Below are positions 1 through 6,888 of a DNA stretch of 14,365 nucleotides, in pieces (within the stretch, counting starts at the first letter, position 1; every line of letters starts with the position of its first letter). This DNA is from Actinomycetota bacterium. GTDB lineage: Bacteria; Actinomycetota; Acidimicrobiia; Spongiisociales; ZC4RG35. The notes under the pieces were generated by a model. That model saw only the letters and a list, made by a program, of their open reading frames with translations. It was not told the origin of the DNA and made no database searches. The DNA is taken from NCBI GenBank assembly GCA_027296205.1, contig JAPUJM010000098.1, positions 1 through 14,365 of the forward strand. The letters are read 5' to 3'. The position numbers and the translations under genes are program-made.

Positions 1-476
1 CCCGTCCGGCCGTTGAGGCGGGGGAGCGGCTCGGGTTTCTCCCCGGAGACGTGTCAGCCAAGGTCGACCCCTATCTGCGTCCTCTTTACGACGCTCTGTG
101 GGACATGCTCGGTCCCGAAGAGACCGCTTCACTCATCGAACGGGGAACTATCGAGATAGCTCCGCTCGCTTACATGCGTGGAAGGACACTCAACGATGCG
201 TGTGTGATCCTCGATGAGGCGCAGAACACCACGCCGGAGCAAATGAAGATGTTTCTCACCCGTCTGGGCTTCAATTCGAAGATGATCATCACCGGCGATG
301 TCTCCCAGACCGACCTGCCCACGGGGCGTCACTCCGGGCTTCGCGTCGTCCGCAACATTCTCACCGGGATTCCCGGTGTTTCCTTTATCGAGTTGGGCGC
401 TCGCGACGTAGTCCGTCACCGGATCGTGGCGTCGATCGTCGAGGCCTACCAGCGATTTGAGACTGAGGAGCAGTGA
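1..476 (+). CDS. phoH: PhoH-family ATPase, 3' end only (start lies before the window)
   Basis: This is the C-terminal part of a PhoH-like P-loop ATPase, a cytoplasmic protein tied to RNA metabolism and usually linked to ybeY. The reading frame is open from the first complete codon at position 3, so the true start is upstream; about 157 residues are visible. They include the family segment RPAVEAGERLGFLPGD, then KVDPYLRPLYDAL, the Walker B-like VILDEAQN, and the sensor-like MIITGDVSQTDLP. The Walker A loop must lie upstream of the window. The internal GTG at 51 is in frame but inside the conserved region, so it is not the start. The TGA at 474-476 overlaps the next ATG by one base (TGATG), suggesting translational coupling. 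Family identity is very secure. The exact substrate of bacterial PhoH proteins is not settled. Confidence 0.95.
   Translation, partial: RPAVEAGERLGFLPGDVSAKVDPYLRPLYDALWDMLGPEETASLIERGTIEIAPLAYMRGRTLNDACVILDEAQNTTPEQMKMFLTRLGFNSKMIITGDVSQTDLPTGRHSGLRVVRNILTGIPGVSFIELGARDVVRHRIVASIVEAYQRFETEEQ
466..470 (+). promoter_or_regulatory. Ribosome binding site that decides the start of the HD gene
   Basis: AGGAG lies five bases before ATG 476 and only two bases before the in-frame GTG at 473. Spacing therefore favours the ATG. The site lies inside the last codons of phoH. Confidence 0.6.
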
Positions 477-2995
477 TGCGCCGGCCAACGGTCGTGTGGA
501 TCGCTCTCTTCCTTGCCACCGTTGTAGCGACTTGGGGTGTGCTTTCGATCGGAACAACGTCCGCGGAGCCGGCATTGATGGTGGGCCAGCCGGCCGGTCA
601 GACGTTCACAGCTGAGAATTCGCAGAACGTTGTGGACGCTGAGGAGACGGACCGGAGAAAGCAGGAGGCTCGGGACGGTGTGGAGCCCATCCGTGAATCC
701 GATCCTGAGATCGAGAGTTCCGTCACCGACGACGTGAATGCGGTGTTCGACGACGTCGAATCCTCAGTCGTCGATGATGTGCGCACAGCCCCGCCAAACA
801 CGATCCCCGAGCTTCCGACGACCACCACCTCCACCACAGATTTGTCGGAAGATTCCACGACCACGACGCTCCAGAGCGAGCCCTCCCTCATCGTTGGCGT
901 CGTGTTCCTCGATGCGGACGGGGACGGCGAGTTCAGACCTGATGCCGAGGGCGATCGAGTGGACCAAGGGCTGCAGCGGGTCAGCGTTCGGATCCGAACC
1001 GAGGGTGACATCTCGAGGACGGTTACCACGGGGCCCGGGGGAACTTGGAGCGCCGAAATCACAACGGCCGCAGCGGTGATAATTGTGGACGACTCCGACC
1101 CCGAAGTTCCCGAAGGATGGGTCGTCGACACCGACAACCTGAGCCAGCTGATCCCATGTGAGGCCGGGGAAGAGTGTCCCGCCGAGAACATAGGCTTTGA
1201 GGCGAGTCTCCGTCCCCTCGCCGAAGTCGAGTCGGTGCTGGTCGCTAAATACCCACTGCCGGGAGACACAATCAGCTACCTGGCGGAAGTCGCCTCGGAT
1301 GACGTGATCCGGTCGGGTCTTGGCGAGCCGCTTCATCTGCCCACGGTTCGTCAGGCAACGCTACAACGAGTCCTCGAGGAGTTTGGGCGTCGCATAGAAC
1401 CAGATCAACTACAGGAGGCGAAAGCTCGTCAGCGGACCAGCCCGCCTCTGGTCTTTCACGTCGACACTGGCCAAGATGTTCCGGGTGGGGACGCTTCCGG
1501 GGAGATCGTCGCCACATTTCTACAGGCCAGCTATCTGATCAACCAGGAACGGACTGCAGAAAAGCAGGACGCGGCCGCCGAAGACGTGCCGGAAGTGACC
1601 GTCCCCTACATCGCGGGTCAGACAATCATTGCTGAAGGCCAGTTGATGACCCAACTCGACATCGACGCCATCAATGCGACGACCACGCTGACAACCACGG
1701 AGCAGGCATCCATGGCTTTGCTTGCAGTTATCGCGGTCCTGGTCGCGCTCTTGAGCCTCTACCTGGCAAGATTCCGACCCGAGTTCTGGGCGCGCCCGCG
1801 CTTGATGGCACTTCTCGGGATCTTGATTCTCCTTGCTGGAGCGGCTGTTCGGGGCACCGTTGTCATCCAAGAGGCGACCAGTTGGTACGTCCTGCCTGCC
1901 GTCGCATTCGGGTTGGTTACGGCGATCCTGTTCGATCAGCGCATAGCGATGTTGATGGCTCTTTCGGTTGGCGTGTTGACTGCCGTGGGGACGTTGGACG
2001 TTGGTATCGCGGTCTACGCCGTCCTCGCCGCGCTGGCGCCCATCCCCTTTGTGAGCTCGGTCAGCACACGAGGAGCCTTCCGCAACGCCGTAGTGCTGTC
2101 ATCGCTGGTGGCCGCAGGAATCGCCGCCGCGACGTCGTGGTTCTTCCATGTTGGTCCGAACGACATCCTGCTCGAGACGATCGGAATCTCGGTTGCCTGG
2201 GCATTTGGAGTTTCTGTGGTGGCCTCTCTGGTCGGCCTTGCCGCTCTTCAGTTCTTCGAGGCGGCATTCGACATCACTACCACGCTCAGTCTTCTCGACC
2301 TGACCGACCGCAACCACGAGGCGTTGCAACTTCTTCAGGAGGAGGCCTTCGGCACGTTCAACCACTCGCTGATGGTGGGGACACTGGCGGATGCCGCCGC
2401 CCGAGAAATCGGGGCGAACCCCCTGCTGGCAATGGCGATGGCCTACTACCACGACCTTGGCAAGACCGAGAACCCCACCTATTTCATAGAGAACCAGTTT
2501 GGGATTCCCAACCCACACGACAAGCTCGATCCGAGGGAGTCGGCGAAGATCATCAGGAGTCATGTGACAGCCGGAGTCGCGCTGGCACGTCGGTTCAAGA
2601 TCCCGACGGATGTGACCCAGGGAATCGTCAGCCACCACGGCGATGGCGTTATGCGCTTCTTCTACGAAAAGGCCCGTGAACAGGGAGGCGAAGAGGTCGA
2701 CGTCGACGACTTCCGCCACATTGGGCACAAGCCTCGCACCGCAGAAACGGCGATCCTGATGGTCGCCGATTCATTGGAGGCTGCCTGCCGGGCAGTGTTC
2801 CAGATGGAAGAGCCCACGCCGGACGCCATCGAGAAGGTCGTCAACCGGGTCATGGACGAGAAGCTCGAGGACGGGCAGTTGTCCGAATCCCCGTTGACCC
2901 TTGGCGAGCTCACCAAGATTCGGGCAGCCTTTCTGGAGTCGCTGGTGGGTCACTACCATCAACGCATCGCCTATCCGAACTTCCCCGGTAACTGA
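476..2995 (+). CDS. pgpH: 7TM-HD family phosphodiesterase (PgpH/YqfF type) with an extracellular beta-domain insert
   Basis: This is a probable membrane-bound cyclic-di-AMP phosphodiesterase of 839 residues. Order of parts: an N-terminal membrane anchor (about 6-25); the start of the 7TMR-HDED extracellular domain with its usual D-x-E-E-T-x-x-x-K-Q-E-A pattern (about 54-66); a Thr-rich linker (about 115-131); an SdrD_B-like beta domain (about 136-245); the rest of the extracellular domain to about 410; seven hydrophobic helices (about 411-592); and a cytoplasmic HD domain. The HD residues are visible: H630, H659-D660 in YYHDLGKTE, H696, H720-H721 in SHHGDG, and D765. The extracellular part is longer than I expect for the family, and the insert accounts for the excess. 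ATG 476 is chosen over GTG 473 because of Shine-Dalgarno spacing. The phoH-HD-ybeY order matches Firmicutes. The family call is firm. The c-di-AMP substrate is inferred from characterised PgpH proteins. Confidence 0.9.
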   Translation: MRRPTVVWIALFLATVVATWGVLSIGTTSAEPALMVGQPAGQTFTAENSQNVVDAEETDRRKQEARDGVEPIRESDPEIESSVTDDVNAVFDDVESSVVDDVRTAPPNTIPELPTTTTSTTDLSEDSTTTTLQSEPSLIVGVVFLDADGDGEFRPDAEGDRVDQGLQRVSVRIRTEGDISRTVTTGPGGTWSAEITTAAAVIIVDDSDPEVPEGWVVDTDNLSQLIPCEAGEECPAENIGFEASLRPLAEVESVLVAKYPLPGDTISYLAEVASDDVIRSGLGEPLHLPTVRQATLQRVLEEFGRRIEPDQLQEAKARQRTSPPLVFHVDTGQDVPGGDASGEIVATFLQASYLINQERTAEKQDAAAEDVPEVTVPYIAGQTIIAEGQLMTQLDIDAINATTTLTTTEQASMALLAVIAVLVALLSLYLARFRPEFWARPRLMALLGILILLAGAAVRGTVVIQEATSWYVLPAVAFGLVTAILFDQRIAMLMALSVGVLTAVGTLDVGIAVYAVLAALAPIPFVSSVSTRGAFRNAVVLSSLVAAGIAAATSWFFHVGPNDILLETIGISVAWAFGVSVVASLVGLAALQFFEAAFDITTTLSLLDLTDRNHEALQLLQEEAFGTFNHSLMVGTLADAAAREIGANPLLAMAMAYYHDLGKTENPTYFIENQFGIPNPHDKLDPRESAKIIRSHVTAGVALARRFKIPTDVTQGIVSHHGDGVMRFFYEKAREQGGEEVDVDDFRHIGHKPRTAETAILMVADSLEAACRAVFQMEEPTPDAIEKVVNRVMDEKLEDGQLSESPLTLGELTKIRAAFLESLVGHYHQRIAYPNFPGN

Positions 2996-3077
2996 TGGAC
3001 GAACCGTCCCCGTGTAGCAAGGCTCAGGTCCCTCGTAACGCATCCGTTGCACACGCTCTGGAGTGCGGGGCAGATCA

Positions 3078-3542
3078 GTGAGTGTGTTCCTGGCCGACGA
3101 GCAATCTGAGGGAATCGGGCTTTCCACCCTGCGCAGCCTGGCCGAGATGGTCCTCACGGAAGAGGGGTATCCGGACGACACCGAAGTCACCATCCTCCTC
3201 ATCGACGAACAGGAGATGTCGGGGTACAACGAGCGATTCTTGAAGCGCTCGGGGCCTACCGACGTCCTGGCGTTCCCGGTCGAGGACCTGCTGCCCGGAA
3301 TCGTCCCCGAGCGTGACCCCCGCGGCCCCCCGCTGATGATCGGTGACGTGATTGTGGCACCGGCCTACATCCGTCGGCAGGCAGCCGAGTACCACGTGGC
3401 GTTTGAGGACGAGATGGCGCTGATGGTGACTCACGGTGTTCTTCATCTCGTCGGCTATGACCACATCGTTGACGAGGACGCTGAGCGAATGGAGCAAAGG
3501 GAGCGATACCTCCTTGCCAAGGTCGGGAAAGCACGACGATGA
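3078..3542 (+). CDS. ybeY: YbeY, single-strand-specific endoribonuclease for rRNA maturation
   Basis: YbeY is a zinc-dependent endoribonuclease that helps mature 16S rRNA and carry out ribosome quality control. The zinc site H-x3-H-x5-H is clear as HGVLHLVGYDH near the C terminus (H119, H123, H129 from this start). The preceding segments SGPTDVLAFP and GDVIVAP are also family hallmarks. The predicted protein has 154 residues, a normal size. Start choice is uncertain: GTG 3063 gives five more residues but has little Shine-Dalgarno, while GTG 3078 follows GGGG at 3067-3070 with a 7-base gap; GTG 3084 is also possible. There is an 82-bp gap after the HD gene, the only real gap in the phoH-to-era cluster. 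The end overlaps the next gene by four bases (ATGA). Confidence 0.94.
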   Translation: MSVFLADEQSEGIGLSTLRSLAEMVLTEEGYPDDTEVTILLIDEQEMSGYNERFLKRSGPTDVLAFPVEDLLPGIVPERDPRGPPLMIGDVIVAPAYIRRQAAEYHVAFEDEMALMVTHGVLHLVGYDHIVDEDAERMEQRERYLLAKVGKARR

Positions 3543-4723
3543 CGGTTGCCGTACTCCTTGTGGCGGTGGCTCTCCTTCTGCTCGTCTTCTGGATCAGGGC
3601 TGCCGGCACTGCGGTGACGAGGGTGCGGAGGGCGGATGCTCTGCGTGATGCGTCGGACGGCGCCAAGGGAGCGGAAGCTGTCGCCGACATGCTCGATGAG
3701 CGTGAGGTGATCTCGCCCGCGGTCGGGGTGGTGGCTTCGGCCCTGCTGATTCTTGGCTCCGTCCTCGCTACCGCGGTCCTGGTCGTTGGTCAGTCCTCTG
3801 GAATTGCCCTGCTCTACGCCCTGGGTGTCGGTTCTGCGGCGCTTCTCTTTGGTGACCTGCTCCCACGTCGTCTCGGAAGATTGAAGCCACGTCGTGTCGC
3901 CTACCGTTCGGCAAGGCTCTTGAGGTTCTCGGTTCGGTTGGGGGGATGGGCCAACGACCTGCTTCCCGAGTCCGAGCACGGTGAGGATCATTACGACGAC
4001 AGGGGAGAGGACGAGGCCGACGAGCACGAGCGCGACTTGATCGACTCGGTTCTCGAGTTCAGCGAGACGATTGTGCGAGAGGTGATGACGCCAAGACCCG
4101 ACATGGTCACCATCCCGGTAACTGCTCCGATCGAGAGTCTGATCGAGCTCTCCACCGAAGAGGGCTACTCGAGGCTCCCTGTCATCTCCAACGGGGATGT
4201 TGTCGGGCAGGTGATCGTGATGGATCTCCTGTCGATACTGACCGACGAGAATCGCCCGCGGGCAGTCGCCCAAGTGATGAGGCCGGTTGAATTCGTCCCG
4301 GAAACCAAGCACGCGTCGTCGTTGCTTGCAGAAATGCAGGAGAGCCACACCCACCAGGTGATTGTTGTCGACGAGTACGGCGACATTGCCGGTCTGGTCA
4401 CCATTGAGGATCTGCTTGAAGAGCTGGTTGGTGAGATCGCGGATGAGACCGACCTCGAGGAGAGTCTGATTTCACGAACCGGCGAAGGCTGGGACGTCGA
4501 CGCGCGTCTGCCGGTGGACGATCTCATCAAGGCCACCGGAGTGAATTTGCCAGATGAGGAGTGGGATACGGTGGGTGGCTTGGTTCTTGGCCTCGCAGAG
4601 AGGATTCCCGAGGAGGGCGAGGTGTTCACGCACGAACAGCTGATTCTGCGGGTCAGCCGAATGCAAGGACGGCGGGTCTCTCAAGTGAGCGTGACGCTGG
4701 CAGGTCGGATCGAGGCTGTGTGA
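3539..4723 (+). CDS. CNNM/CorC-HlyC family membrane protein with paired CBS domains
   Basis: This 394-residue membrane protein belongs to the CNNM/CorC (formerly hemolysin-C-like) family, whose members are linked to Mg2+ or Co2+ homeostasis. The N-terminal DUF21-type part has hydrophobic helices at about 1-20, 58-85 and 88-105 and a GDLLPRRLG segment matching the family's GE-x-x-PK motif. An acidic linker follows (about 135-155), then the EVMTPRPDMV entry to the first CBS domain (about 165-222), a second CBS domain (about 226-282, VIVVDEYGDIAGLVTIEDLLEE), and the C-terminal CorC_HlyC domain (about 298-390). The DUF21 part looks somewhat short. ATG 3539 overlaps the ybeY stop as ATGA. The position between ybeY and era is the common bacterial arrangement. 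Ion specificity cannot be read from the sequence, and the old 'hemolysin' label should not be taken as function. Confidence 0.92.
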   Translation: MTVAVLLVAVALLLLVFWIRAAGTAVTRVRRADALRDASDGAKGAEAVADMLDEREVISPAVGVVASALLILGSVLATAVLVVGQSSGIALLYALGVGSAALLFGDLLPRRLGRLKPRRVAYRSARLLRFSVRLGGWANDLLPESEHGEDHYDDRGEDEADEHERDLIDSVLEFSETIVREVMTPRPDMVTIPVTAPIESLIELSTEEGYSRLPVISNGDVVGQVIVMDLLSILTDENRPRAVAQVMRPVEFVPETKHASSLLAEMQESHTHQVIVVDEYGDIAGLVTIEDLLEELVGEIADETDLEESLISRTGEGWDVDARLPVDDLIKATGVNLPDEEWDTVGGLVLGLAERIPEEGEVFTHEQLILRVSRMQGRRVSQVSVTLAGRIEAV

Positions 4724-5616
4724 AATCGGGCTTCGTGGCTGTTGTCGGACGTCCGAACGTAGGCAAGTCGACCCTGGTCAACAAGATGGTTGGATCCAAG
4801 GTGGCAATCACGTCGTCACGGCCACAAACCACACGTAACGCCATCCGGGGAGTGGTTACCGCCTCGGACGGGACCGACCCCGATTACCAGATCGTGCTTG
4901 TGGACACGCCGGGCCTTCACAAACCGAAGACCGAGCTCGGCACCCGGCTCAACTCGCTGGTCTACGGGACTCTCGCCGACGCCGACGTTGTTTTGTTCCT
5001 CATCGACGCCACGATGCCGATCGGCCCCGGTGATCGACTCATCGCCGAGCGCCTGATCGAGTCCAATGCCGACGTCGTTGTCGGGGTCAACAAGATCGAC
5101 AAGGCTTCCCGTCAGGCAACGATGGCGCAATTGATCGAAGCGGCCGATTGGCCGTTCCAGGACATATACCCCCTGTCAGCGATCAAGGGTGACGGGGTGG
5201 CCGAGCTGGTGAAGGAGCTGGTCCGCAGGCTTCCTGAAGGGCCCCGGTACTACCCGGAGGGCATGACGACCGACCAGCCGGAGAACCTCGTCATCGCAGA
5301 GATCGTGCGAGAGAAGTTCCTCGGTCGTCTCAGGGATGAGCTTCCACATTCCCTGACCGTCCGCATCGAGGAGATGGACCAGCGAGAGAATGGTCTTATC
5401 GACATAAGGGCCGATGTGGTCGTTGAGAGGAAAAGTCAGAAGGGAATCGTCATTGGAAAGGGTGGATCCCTGCTTCAGAAGGCGGGCACCGAGGCGAGAG
5501 AGGAGTTGGAGACGATCCTCGGAAGCAAGGTGAATCTCAGTCTGCGTGTCGTCGTCGAGAAGGATTGGCAGAGACGTCCCCAGCTTCTGGATCGCTTGGG
5601 TTTCGATGACGCCTGA
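4720..5616 (+). CDS. era: GTPase Era, 30S ribosome assembly factor
   Basis: Era is a GTPase that binds the 3' end of 16S rRNA and assists 30S assembly. At 298 residues it has the standard length. Visible parts: G1 GRPNVGKS (10-17), switch I region TSSRPQTTRN (31-40), G3 DTPG (62-65), G4 NKID (124-127), G5 SAIKG (143-147), and a C-terminal KH domain with IGKGGS (245-250) and the closing KDWQRRP. The start is GTG 4720, overlapping the upstream TGA as GTGA, with GAGG four bases before it. The open frame extends much further upstream, but that part lies inside the CBS gene and has no Era homology. era is probably the last gene of the phoH cluster, because a weak hairpin and a 112-bp gap follow. 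Confidence 0.97.
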   Translation: MKSGFVAVVGRPNVGKSTLVNKMVGSKVAITSSRPQTTRNAIRGVVTASDGTDPDYQIVLVDTPGLHKPKTELGTRLNSLVYGTLADADVVLFLIDATMPIGPGDRLIAERLIESNADVVVGVNKIDKASRQATMAQLIEAADWPFQDIYPLSAIKGDGVAELVKELVRRLPEGPRYYPEGMTTDQPENLVIAEIVREKFLGRLRDELPHSLTVRIEEMDQRENGLIDIRADVVVERKSQKGIVIGKGGSLLQKAGTEAREELETILGSKVNLSLRVVVEKDWQRRPQLLDRLGFDDA

Positions 5617-5653
5617 GTAGCAAAATGTAATTCGAGTTGTTGGTCTCCTCCCG

Positions 5654-5680
5654 GCCGGCGAAGCCGGTGATCGTGTTTCT
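5654..5680 (+). terminator. Weak candidate terminator after era
   Basis: A hairpin with stem CCGGC/GCCGG (5655-5659 and 5663-5667) and loop GAA can gain one G-T pair at its base. It is followed by a moderately T-rich stretch, GTGTTTCT, a few bases downstream. The T run is poor and not directly adjacent, so intrinsic termination is only plausible. Its place at the end of the era cluster is the main support. Confidence 0.3.
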
Positions 5681-5716
5681 CTGTTCAGATCGGACGCCTC
5701 GGATGTTTCGTTGACC

Positions 5717-5722
5717 TAGCGT
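5717..5722 (+). promoter_or_regulatory. Candidate -10 box for a leaderless crotonase transcript
   Basis: TAGCGT fits the TANNNT -10 pattern and ends exactly six bases before ATG 5729, so transcription could begin at or next to the start codon. There is no Shine-Dalgarno before this ATG, which fits leaderless translation. No clear -35 box is seen at the usual distance; a TTGACC directly abuts the box and is too close to serve. Confidence 0.35.
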
Positions 5723-5728
5723 CGCGGC

Positions 5729-6517
5729 ATGGATCAGACCCGCTACCAATTCCTGCAACTGGACCAACGTCCCGACGGCGTCCTCGTTGTGACGCTCGAC
5801 AACCCAGGCAAACTCAACGCCATCACGGAAAGGGGCCACTCGGAGTTGGTTGAGATTTGGCCTGACGTCGACGCGGATCCAGATGTGAGAGTTGTTTTGT
5901 TGCGTGGTGAGGGGCGTGCGTTTTCTGCGGGCGGTGACTACCAGATGATCGAAAACATCGGCAGCGACCACGATGCCCATCGTCGTGTCCTCAAGGAGAC
6001 GAGAGAACTGGTCCGAAACATCATCGAGTGCTCCAAACCGATCGTGTCGGCTATCAATGGGCCGGCGGTAGGGGCAGGTCTGGCGGCGGGGCTCCTGGCC
6101 GACATTCCGGTGGCTGCGAGGTCGGCTCGGATACTCGACGGTCACACCACGATCGGTGTGACCGCCGGAGACCACGCTGCGGTGATCTGGCCCCTATTGA
6201 TGGGGATGGCCAAGGCCAAGTACTACCTCCTCACCAATCACCCGATCGACGGAACCGAGGCCGAGCGAATCGGGTTGGTGGCGCGGGTGGTCGAGGACGA
6301 CGAGTTGCGGCCTTACACCGAGGCTCTCGCCGCAGAACTGGCTTCCGGCGCTCAGGAGGCAATCCGGTGGACCAAACATACGCTCAACCACTGGCTGCGG
6401 ATGGCCTATCCGATCTTTGACGCCTCAGTCGCCTACGAGTTCCTCGGCTTCAACAGCCCCGACGCCGAAGAGGGAGTCGCCGCGATGAGGGAGAAGAGGA
6501 AGCCCGGGTTCCGCTGA
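5729..6517 (+). CDS. Enoyl-CoA hydratase/isomerase (crotonase) family protein
   Basis: This 262-residue cytoplasmic protein has the crotonase fold. Typical marks are LDNPGKLNAI (24-33), the oxyanion-hole segment RAFSAGGD (63-70), and INGPAVGAGLAAGLLAD (109-125). Members act on acyl-CoA thioesters: hydration, isomerisation, hydrolysis or C-C bond chemistry. The two glutamates of classical hydratases (Glu144 and Glu164 in rat crotonase) align by spacing with A119 and H139, so plain enoyl-CoA hydratase activity is doubtful. The segment TTIGVTAGDHAAVIWPLL (with D148) recalls an actinobacterial EchA subgroup that I know only by pattern. ATG 5729 is the first start and fits a leaderless transcript. 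It stands alone between era and a convergent gene, so context does not suggest a pathway. The fold is sure; the reaction is unknown. Confidence 0.88.
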   Translation: MDQTRYQFLQLDQRPDGVLVVTLDNPGKLNAITERGHSELVEIWPDVDADPDVRVVLLRGEGRAFSAGGDYQMIENIGSDHDAHRRVLKETRELVRNIIECSKPIVSAINGPAVGAGLAAGLLADIPVAARSARILDGHTTIGVTAGDHAAVIWPLLMGMAKAKYYLLTNHPIDGTEAERIGLVARVVEDDELRPYTEALAAELASGAQEAIRWTKHTLNHWLRMAYPIFDASVAYEFLGFNSPDAEEGVAAMREKRKPGFR

Positions 6518-6548
6518 CCCGTATGATGTGGTTCGACCCGTATACGGG
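6518..6548. repeat. Inverted and direct repeats between convergent genes
   Basis: CCCGTAT occurs at 6518-6524 and again at 6537-6543. ATACGGG at 6542-6548 can pair with either copy. With the first copy it makes a 7-bp stem with a 17-base loop; with the second it forms the perfect 12-base palindrome CCCGTATACGGG (6537-6548). The element begins right after the crotonase stop and lies 19 bases before the stop of the opposing dehydratase gene. It could be a two-way terminator or a protein-binding site. No T run supports intrinsic termination. Confidence 0.55.
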
Positions 6549-6567
6549 CCGTACCGCCTGAGGTTCG

Positions 6568-6846
6568 CTATGTCAGGGAGTCGGCGGTGCCGGCAAGGTC
6601 GAGGTCTTTGACGGTTAGGCCGCCTTCGGAGTGGGTGGAGAGGGTGAGGGTCACCTTGTTCCAGCGGATGTCGATGTCGGGGTGGTGGTCGGCCTTCTCG
6701 GCTTCCATCGCAATCCGGGTCACGAAACCCATCGATTCGTTGAAGTCCTTGAAGGTGAACATTCTGGTGAGCTCGCTACCCGACCTCGACCAATCGGGGT
6801 GAGACTCGAGGAAGACGTCGATTTCGTGGTCGAGGACGAGTGTCAT
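6568..6846 (-). CDS. Pterin-4a-carbinolamine dehydratase family protein
   Basis: This small 92-residue protein belongs to the PCD/DCoH family, which dehydrates 4a-hydroxytetrahydrobiopterin after aromatic amino-acid hydroxylation. Stand-alone members may also act in molybdopterin or folate-related metabolism. The active-site pattern is intact: ADHHPDIDIRW with H54, H55, P56 and W62, then H72 and a later Asp (D81). Length is normal. The ATG at 6846-6844 is preceded by a TANNNT box at six bases and no Shine-Dalgarno, so a leaderless start is likely. It diverges from recO across 42 bp and converges with the crotonase gene. No aromatic amino-acid hydroxylase lies in the window, so the pterin partner is unknown. 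Confidence 0.9.
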   Translation of the reverse strand: MTLVLDHEIDVFLESHPDWSRSGSELTRMFTFKDFNESMGFVTRIAMEAEKADHHPDIDIRWNKVTLTLSTHSEGGLTVKDLDLAGTADSLT

Positions 6847-6852
6847 GTCGCC

Positions 6853-6858
6853 AGCCTA
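6853..6858 (-). promoter_or_regulatory. Candidate -10 box for the pterin dehydratase gene
   Basis: Read on the minus strand this is TAGGCT, a TANNNT match, followed by six bases and then the ATG. The spacing is the same as in front of the crotonase gene. No -35 box is evident. Confidence 0.4.
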
Positions 6859-6872
6859 CGCCCATCGCTCGA

Positions 6873-6878
6873 TACTCT
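6873..6878 (+). promoter_or_regulatory. Candidate -10 box for recO-uppS
   Basis: TACTCT ends ten bases before the recO ATG. Transcription would start about three or four bases before the ATG, leaving almost no leader. There is no Shine-Dalgarno in front of recO. The box sits within 15 bases of the opposing -10 box for the pterin dehydratase gene. Confidence 0.35.
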
Positions 6879-6888
6879 GAGCGATCTC

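Noticed and set aside
2997..3009. Small hairpin GGACG-AAC-CGTCC after the HD gene, considered as a terminator
   Set aside because: The stem is only five base pairs, no T run follows, and ybeY continues on the same strand. It is more likely chance.
3001..3077. Possible extra small gene between the HD gene and ybeY
   Set aside because: The gap is 82 bases, no frame has a ribosome site with a convincing start, and no homology is evident.
3455..4354. A 299-codon minus-strand open frame opposite the CBS protein gene
   Set aside because: Its composition is Arg/His/Gln-rich with no motif, as expected for a mirror of a real gene.
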